64,000 nt of DNA from Enoplolaimus lenunculus. Its lineage: Eukaryota; Nematoda; Enoplea; Enoplida; Thoracostomopsidae. The notes below the pieces were generated by a model. That model did no database searches and was not told the origin of the DNA. It saw only the letters and a program-made list of their open reading frames with translations. Every line of letters starts with the position of its first letter. Positions within the stretch are counted from its first letter, which is position 1. Shown one piece after another: positions 58,516 to 64,000 of this stretch. The position numbers and the translations under genes were made by a program. The stretch is from the NCBI GenBank assembly GCA_030248215.1, contig JASANG010001601.1, positions 1-64,000 on the forward strand, read 5' to 3'.

Positions 58516-59254
58516 CTGAATTTAAGGCAATAGGCCAAGGTGCGATCGGATATCTTTTCCCGATACCGGATATTCCGTTATATTTAGCACAACATCGCAC
58601 AATTTTTCATTACAAATATGCTGCAATTGTTCGATATAAAATAAAAATTTCAAAATTCATGCAAATCTTAAAATATTTCGATGCTTTCAATATTTGTTCT
58701 TTAAAATTTTAGAAAACTCTGTGACTTATTGTATGCTTCAGTTGTGTTGGCAAAAAAATAAAACATCTTTAAACTTTCATACTTAAGTTTTAGGCTTCGG
58801 TTAACGTAAGACTTTCTCTAATTCTTAGCCTAAGCCTACCTTTGCAGCCGTTTCAGCAGGCAATGGAAAATTCAATGGAGTACGCTACGGTTTCCTCTTT
58901 GCTCCTCAGTCCTCCCGGCTGTTTAGGTTCGGGATTGAAAAGTTGTAATGATAGGTTTCAGCTTATGCAAACCACAGCCATGAGCGCAAAGAGTTTGGTT
59001 TAGCGAGTGCTATGCCAATTACCTAAGTACAGAATTTTTTGGTTTTTAAGTCAAGTTGTCTCTGCAAGTATTCAGATATTGACAGAAATGAATTTGTTGA
59101 AGATTTTGGAGACGGCCATGATCACTTACCTGACCATAGCAGGAATGAATCTGAAATTTGAAAAACTTTCAAAATGAATTTAGTTGTATGATGTGAGCAA
59201 TATTTTTTCGCCATCAGGTTCTTCGGATGCGAAAATATACAAAAACCGATCAAT
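58516..59254. other. Intergenic, upstream of the SLC23 gene
   Basis: GGTGCGATCGGATATC with GATACCGGATATTCC (58,540-58,580) is a hAT-like relic. No coding sequence recognised. Confidence 0.4.
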
Positions 59255-59380
59255 GTAAGGTTATGCTCATGCTTAGGCTTCGATATAAGGTCACTTTTAC
59301 GATTAGGCTTAGGCTTAGGCTTTGGCTCAGCAATATGATTTTAGTATTGTTACGACCCTGTTCCTATAATTGGCCCAAAC
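59255..59380. mobile_element. TTAGGC-core MITE, short
   Basis: TATGCTCATGCTTAGGCTTC, GATTAGGCTTAGGCTTAGGC and TTACGACCCTGTTCC...TTGGCCC. It ends about 70 bp before the acceptor-like site of the SLC23 gene. Confidence 0.7.
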
Positions 59381-59487
59381 ACCCAGCAAAAATTAATGTT
59401 AAAAGGTCTAATTGCAATAAATTTTGGTTAGTCGCAGATTTGTGCTTACAGTTTAATAATTATAGCGCTTTTTACGGAATAACTAAA

Positions 59488-59592
59488 ATGACTTATAAAC
59501 GTGAACGAAACACGGATCACAGCCAGTCAAGCTTGCTTTATAAGCTGGAAGAAAGACCGCCGTGGGTTATTGCAGCATTGTTCGGATTTCAA
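59488..59592 (+). CDS. SLC23: SLC23 exon 1: N-terminus
   Basis: 35 codons from ATG to Q|GTAAGC, phase 0: a short hydrophilic N-terminus and then LEERPPWVIAALFGFQ, matching the VPPWYLCILLGFQ segment of vertebrate SVCTs. A good acceptor (TGTGCTTACAG) ends at 59,451, 36 nt upstream and in frame with the ATG, so the true 5' end may include an upstream exon or a spliced leader. Confidence 0.82.
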
Positions 59593-62500
59593 GTAAGCGC
59601 ATGTCCAGTGGCGGATCCATAAATTCTTAACGGTACGGATCGCACGGGATATAATAGTGGAAGAAAACTCGCGAGCGAAACGAAATAAAAGCATGTTACA
59701 ATATCATGATTGTAACAATAAACCAGGAGCCATTTTAGTAGTAAAGCTTGATCCAAAATCGTAATTTTGATCTCGATTGGGGGGGTTCGGCTTCAGTGAT
59801 CTGGCGTTTGATCCACCAGTGACACACTTTAACACGAACACCAGCAATGTTTTAACGTTAATTGAAGCTTTTCATATTAATAATTGTTTCGACGGTAACC
59901 GTATTTATTGGCGTAACCGATTGACTAATTAACCGGATAATTATTCCTAAGTCTAAACCAAACCATGAAAAGTCTGACAATACCGGCTACGCCTGAGCCT
60001 AAGTTTATTATTCAACAAAGCAACTGCTTTCAACATAAAACAGTTTTGTTCATTTTATCAAGAGCGCATGGTACAAGAGTATGAGGTTCTGCATGGTACA
60101 CAATGTATCACCGAGCGTTGCGTTTTTGGCCAACCCCTCATCCTTATTTAGAGCTGGGTCGCTATTAGATGCAATACCCGTAAATTTAACTTTTATCGGA
60201 ACATTTTTGATGCCGTATACCCAGGTATACAGTGTAATGGTCCGCACAAGTTGCACACAGCTCTAAATAAGGAAGAGGTACATTTTTTGCTAAACAGAAT
60301 GTACGCAGTTGCACACTCTTGTAAAATGAGTCATTATCGACTGTTGGTTAATATCAACTTTGCGTTTTTGAACAGTTTTGTCTTTAGCAAACAATGGTTT
60401 GCATATCCGCGGTTGTCACTGCACCGATTATTATCAGCAAAGCAATTTGTGCAACTGCAAGTTCGACCGCTCTTGTTTACATGATCGGCACCACTTTGGT
60501 AACATGTGGATTTTCAACCATTCTACAGACGTTGTTAGGAACGCGGTAAGTACAACTTACAAATCCAAACAAGGCTCTCGTACACTTTACTTCAAGTTTA
60601 GATTTAGGCAATTGTTTAGGCTAAGCAAGCGCTTAGGCGATGGTTTAAACGAGGCAAAGCCTTGGAGTTAGGTATTCCTTTTCCTACAAGCAACCGGGGC
60701 CCGTAACCAAGGGGGGCAAGGGGGGGCTGAGCCCCCCTGGAAAAATTTTGACCCCCTCTAGAAAACTTTCAACCTTGCTCGTAATTCATTGAGAACCCTT
60801 GAATACCCGTCCTGAAAAGTTCTTAGTTCCCCTAGTAAGGTGAGCTGGTTACGGGCCAGGACTACCCATAGATGTGTGAGGAAAGTGTTCAAGAGCCGAG
60901 AAGGATTCTCACACAGGCGTAAGCTATAAGAGGAAAAAATAAACTTTAAGTTTAGGTATATATAGTCACTTGACCTGTTATATTTCTCGATTTGACCCAA
61001 ATTTTTCAACTAAAAGAACGCTGAACATTTCTTTCAAAAAAATTTGTTGCCATTTGTCGCCCATCGTCTCCGCAATTTCCCATCGAACACTAAAAGACGT
61101 GTACTTTTGAAAGTTACATCATTTTGTTTATGAGTTGTAAAAATTAAAAACACGGCGAATACCCAAACGGCGGCGTCAGTAATTAAGCGAGTCCATGTAA
61201 AGATCATAGGAGGAACATTTTTCTGAGAGTCCGGAATAGAGAAAGCCTAAGCTTTAGGCTAATTTTTACGCTAAGACTTAGGCTTAGGTATAAGCTCATT
61301 TTTACACGTAGGCTTTGGTTTTGGCTTAGGCTTAGGCTTACGAGTATACTTACACTACTGCTGCGGCCCTGTTCTATAAATTGGCCAAATTAAGTGCAAC
61401 AAATTTGGTTAACTTTGAAAAAACTAAATAGTACAAAAGTAACAGGATTTATCACCAAACGACAATAGCTGGACCACAGATTTGATAGACAGGGCACTCA
61501 GCTTAAAATTTACCAGTAGCGGATCCGGAGATTTTGAACGCTTCGGACCGCGCGTTATTTAGTAGTGGCAAAACCCTCACAAGCTAAGCGAACAAGAAGC
61601 TGAACGTAAAGTTTAGTCCTAAGTCACCAGACGGCCTTTTGGTTCCGGTTTATGTTGTGTCGCCTAGGCTTGGATGGATCCTCTAGCCTATACCATTGGA
61701 TGTTACATCACAGTTAGAGTGCCGTTTTCTGCTTTGCAGCCATTTTTCGCTGTTTTACAGGTTGCCATTGTTACAAGGTCCTAGTTACTCATTTCTTCCA
61801 CCAATCTTGGTCCTCATGAAATCGGAGTCAATGAAATGCCCAGGTTAGATTTTTAGTTGTCATCCATGACCTGTTTCTTCATTTCAACTGGTTATGAGTT
61901 AAAAAATATTGTAAAGGTACCGAAAATCGTAACTATTAATTTTTTTGAAATGAATTAATGTTTCCACCCTCAAAGATATCAATTTAAGTTTCACCCTCAA
62001 AGACGTCAATTAATGTTTCCACCCTCAAAGATATCAATTAAAGTTTCCACCCTCAAAGGCGTCAATTAATGTTTCCGCCTTCTAAGATATCAACTAAAGT
62101 TTTCACAGGTGTATCGATTGAATTCCTTCCACTGGGTGATGTCAATTGTTTAATAGGTCAAACGTCAAAGTATTGAATAGGTGATAGAAAAATTTGATTC
62201 CGGGGAATCAATGTGATATGACCGGTACCATTTATTCACTTGACTGGCTTAATAGACGTGCAAAACAGATTTATCTGAAGCCCACGAGCGTCTAATATTG
62301 AAAATAATATATTAGTTATTCAAGTTTTTTGTTTGTGGTTTTATTATAAAATTAGGTTATAAAATTAAAAAATTTTCAGAAATGGATAACTTTACCATTA
62401 CCGACAATCAAAGTGCAACAATTGAACAAATTTGGATGTCACGCATGACACTGGTAAGTGGTAATGGAACAAATTTTTCAAATATTTTACTATCGTCCCA

Positions 62501-63177
62501 TCGTAAGTAGGCGGACCAGCTTAAGTCGAAGCTTAAATGTAAGCCTAAACCTAAGCCTAAACTTAAGTCTAAACGTAAACCTAAATTGTAAGTTTTCATA
62601 GGCATTTGTACAACGGAATTTACTAGTAGCCTGTGGCGTTGTAATAAATTATAATTGGAGCTGGCCGACATTAACCAGCCAAAAAATTGGATTTTTTGAA
62701 CAATGACGTATACAAGGACCAGGTTTGACCGGATATATCCTTTTGAAATTTCAGAACAGACAAACAAATTAGGAATTTTAATAAGGTTGTGAATAACGCT
62801 TTAGAGGTGACGAAAATTGTTATCCTGCGTAATCTTCTGTTTTTAGAATAACATTAAACGAAATGTTGAATAACACTTCAATATTAATGGAAAGGTCACC
62901 AAAAGAGAAACGACTGATTTTCCCAGAGAATCTGTGAACTGATTTGTGTGGCTGTTGAATTCAAAAATAAAAATTTAGTAAATAATTTTAATTTTCAGAT
63001 TCAAGGCGGACTCATTACGGCGTCTCTTGTGCAAATGTTGATCGGCCTGACAGGACTAATCGGCTTTATTACACGTTATATTGGACCTTTGACTATTGCG
63101 CCACTGATGCTTTTACTAGAGATATCATTGGTACCAGTAATTGTGGAAAATGTTTCGAAGCACTGGTTATCGGCAAT
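59488..63177 (+). CDS. SLC23: SLC23-family nucleobase/ascorbate transporter, 5' part (5 exons, continues past window)
   Basis: Exons 59488-59592, 60388-60545, 61761-61843, 62380-62453 and 62999-63177 join in one frame to about 199 residues, roughly the first third of a 550-650-residue transporter. SLC23/NAT proteins are plasma-membrane symporters for ascorbate (vertebrate SVCTs) or nucleobases. Family landmarks appear in order: ERPPW and LFGFQ before the first membrane helix, RLPLLQG (88-94), KCP (113-115), a loop with two N-glycosylation sequons (NFT 119, NQS 125), IWMSR (equivalent to IWxPR), IQGGLI and RYIGPLTIAP (166-175). The second NAT signature and the substrate-site residues lie beyond the window. 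Substrate cannot be told. The His of the usual QH motif is Gln in this model. Confidence 0.87.
60062..60336. mobile_element. CAAGAGT-family MITE, SLC23 intron 1
   Basis: GGTACAAGAGTATGAGGTTC and GCATGGTACACAATGTATCA at the left, CAGAATGTACGCAGTTGCAC and ACTCTTGT at the right. TTATTTAGAGCTG and its inverse CAGCTCTAAATAA form an inner stem. Confidence 0.75.
60388..60545 (+). CDS. SLC23: SLC23 exon 2: membrane helices 1-2
   Basis: Acceptor TTGTCTTTAG, donor ACGCG|GTAAGT. It encodes QTMVCISAVVTAPIIIS and GTTLVTCGFSTILQTLLGT, matching HYLTCFSGTIAVPFLLA and the GIxTLLQTTFGxR segment of SVCTs. The last two bases start the Arg codon of RLP. Confidence 0.85.
60698..60857. mobile_element. GGCCCGTAACCA MITE, SLC23 intron 2
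   Basis: Perfect 12-bp ends GGCCCGTAACCA/TGGTTACGGGCC. An inner GGGGGGGCTGAGCCCCCCT stem is followed by ACTTTCAACCTTGCTCG and AGTAAGGTGAGC. It is the cleanest of three copies (54,116; 57,828). Confidence 0.8.
61220..61392. mobile_element. TTAGGC-core MITE, SLC23 intron 2
   Basis: GTCCGGAATAGAGAAAGCC, then two TTAGGC-type blocks (61,257-61,290 and 61,307-61,342), ending CTGCGGCCCTGTTCTATAAA and TTGGCC. Confidence 0.75.
61761..61843 (+). CDS. SLC23: SLC23 exon 3: RLPLLQG segment
   Basis: Acceptor CTGTTTTACAG, donor CCCAG|GTTAGA. The first base completes Arg. The product LPLLQGPSYSFLPPILVLM...KCP matches the RLP(L/I)xQG...F helix of the family and the KCP that follows it in SVCTs. At 83 bp, it is easily missed by ORF-based annotation. 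Confidence 0.85.
61952..62105. repeat. 28-bp tandem repeat, about 5 units, SLC23 intron 3
   Basis: GTTTCCACCCTCAAAGA followed alternately by TATCAATTAAA and CGTCAATTAAT. A related CACCCTCAAAGTGACG hairpin (stem AGTATAGCGTCAC with its inverse) is at 63,446-63,507. Confidence 0.85.
62380..62453 (+). CDS. SLC23: SLC23 exon 4: glycosylated extracellular loop
   Basis: Acceptor AATTTTCAG, donor CACTG|GTAAGT, phase 0 at the end. It encodes MDNFTITDNQSATIEQIWMSR. The two sequons agree with the N-glycosylated loop of vertebrate SVCTs, and IWMSR corresponds to IWHPR just before the REVQGA helix. Confidence 0.82.
62515..62592. mobile_element. CCTAAG-rich fragment, SLC23 intron 4
   Basis: CTTAAATGTAAGCCTAAACC and CCTAAACTTAAGTCTAAAC. 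A degenerate core of the TTAGGC family without clear ends. Confidence 0.5.
62999..63177 (+). CDS. SLC23: SLC23 exon 5: YIGPLT helix
   Basis: Acceptor AATTTTCAG, donor GCAAT|GTAAGT, ending with two bases of a split codon. IQGGLITASLVQMLIGLTG and RYIGPLTIAP match VQGAIMVSS...VIGLLGLPG and NYIGPLTVTP. It ends at SKHWLSA, equivalent to GSHWGISA. The next exon was not found before 64,000. Confidence 0.88.
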
Positions 63178-63609
63178 GTAAGTCATTCATGGTCCGTATT
63201 CAAAGGGAAGCCTAGGGATGACACCCTACGCACATCTTCACCCCGAAATATCTAAATCATCACTCGCATTAAACAAATTTACAATCGAGACAGTTTACTG
63301 CCCCCATCTAAAATTTTTACTTTCCACCCTCTACTAGAGACGCTCAGGCACCTATTACAACAACTGGGTAACGCTGAATACAAATTCAGCAGGTCCAGTT
63401 TAATGGCGTTCAAGACAAATGTCGGTCGGCATTAAAATAATCGTAAGTATAGCGTCACCCTCAAAGTGACGCCATAAATTACAAACGTCATGTGACGCTA
63501 TACTTTTCGTCCATTTTAATGATGATCGGCGTCATCAAAGGCCTTCCAGGATAGCACACTGATTGCCAGAAGGCAGGACAAACCGGTCGGTATAAGTAAA
63601 AGCGGATCT

Positions 63610-63900
63610 CCAAGACAAGAGTATGCAACTGGACACATTCTGTGTACAAAACCATGTTACTAGTGTGCGTTACTTCATTGGCATACTAAGCTATTTCTGG
63701 GGTGTGGTCATGTTTGCTTTATTGAAGAAATCGAAAAGCAATTCGTATTTTTTATTATTATGTATACTGAATCTGGCCGACCACCCTCCCCTCAAAAAAG
63801 AAGGGACTAGAAAAAATGAAACTCGTCGTGCAGTTTGCAACCAAACTAAAATTGTTAACTTGCATGCTCACCACTATGGAATCATCCACTTTGGGAATAA
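63610..63900. mobile_element. CAAGAGT-family MITE downstream of SLC23 exon 5
   Basis: GACAAGAGTATGCAACTGG and ACATTCTGTGTACAAAACC match the right arm of the family. GGCCGACCACCCTCCCCTC at 63,776 matches the core, and ATCATCCACTTTGGG at 63,881 the other end. The 109-codon ORF that spans it is not an SLC23 exon. Confidence 0.55.
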
Positions 63901-64000
63901 GTATACTTCATCAACGGTCCAAATAGGTGAACCCCTAAAGCTGTCCGTGTAATATTGGTCAAATTACTGGCTTATTGTAATGTTTTAGACTAATTTTTCT

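Noticed and set aside
63623-63952. 109-codon ORF as the next SLC23 exon
   Set aside because: It overlaps another copy of the CAAGAGT MITE and does not resemble the helix that should follow HWLSA.

Overview
This window looks like nuclear DNA from an invertebrate animal. It is AT-rich, carries spliced genes with GT-AG introns of about 0.5-2.2 kb, and is crowded with short inverted-repeat transposons and minisatellites. No bacterial operons, rRNA genes or long uninterrupted genes other than one terminal exon are visible. The proteins are metazoan types. Intron size, AT content and MITE density would suit a tunicate or a similar compact invertebrate, but the sequence alone does not settle the taxon. 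TTAGGC repeats, the nematode telomere unit, occur only inside mobile elements here and are not evidence for a nematode.

Region 1 (1 to about 43,600) holds no gene I can support. It contains a 69-bp-TIR element at the very start, a 2-kb array of an 18-bp minisatellite (831-2872), several MITE families, a foldback element (32,832-33,754), a GC-rich two-arm minisatellite (36,721-37,262), a 175-bp satellite-like array (23,163-23,745) and the decayed C-terminus of a non-LTR retrotransposon. One hAT-type element (29,376-29,759) still has a perfect 8-bp target-site duplication.

Region 2 (43,659-56,312, + strand) is a complete eight-exon gene that I reassembled by hand. The reading frame is continuous through all seven junctions and gives 1,128 residues: signal peptide, CUB, CUB, LDL-receptor class A, one transmembrane helix and an unusually long cytoplasmic tail. 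This order, plus diagnostic residues in each CUB domain, identifies a NETO (neuropilin and tolloid-like) protein, the auxiliary subunit of kainate-type glutamate receptors. Its introns contain MITEs, a tRNA-like element and a recent 575-bp tandem duplication.

Region 3 (59,488 to beyond the right edge, + strand) is the 5' part of an SLC23 nucleobase/ascorbate transporter gene. Five exons encode about the first 199 residues. In the best splice model the histidine of the family's QH motif in the first membrane helix is glutamine.

The two genes lie head to tail, 3.2 kb apart, with no obvious functional link. Both have a good splice-acceptor sequence about 35 nt upstream of the first ATG, which suggests a 5'-UTR intron or spliced-leader addition. 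I found no convincing new multi-gene system. The most unusual features are the MITEs with TTAGGC cores, the GGCGCC foldback family, the long NETO tail and the altered QH motif.
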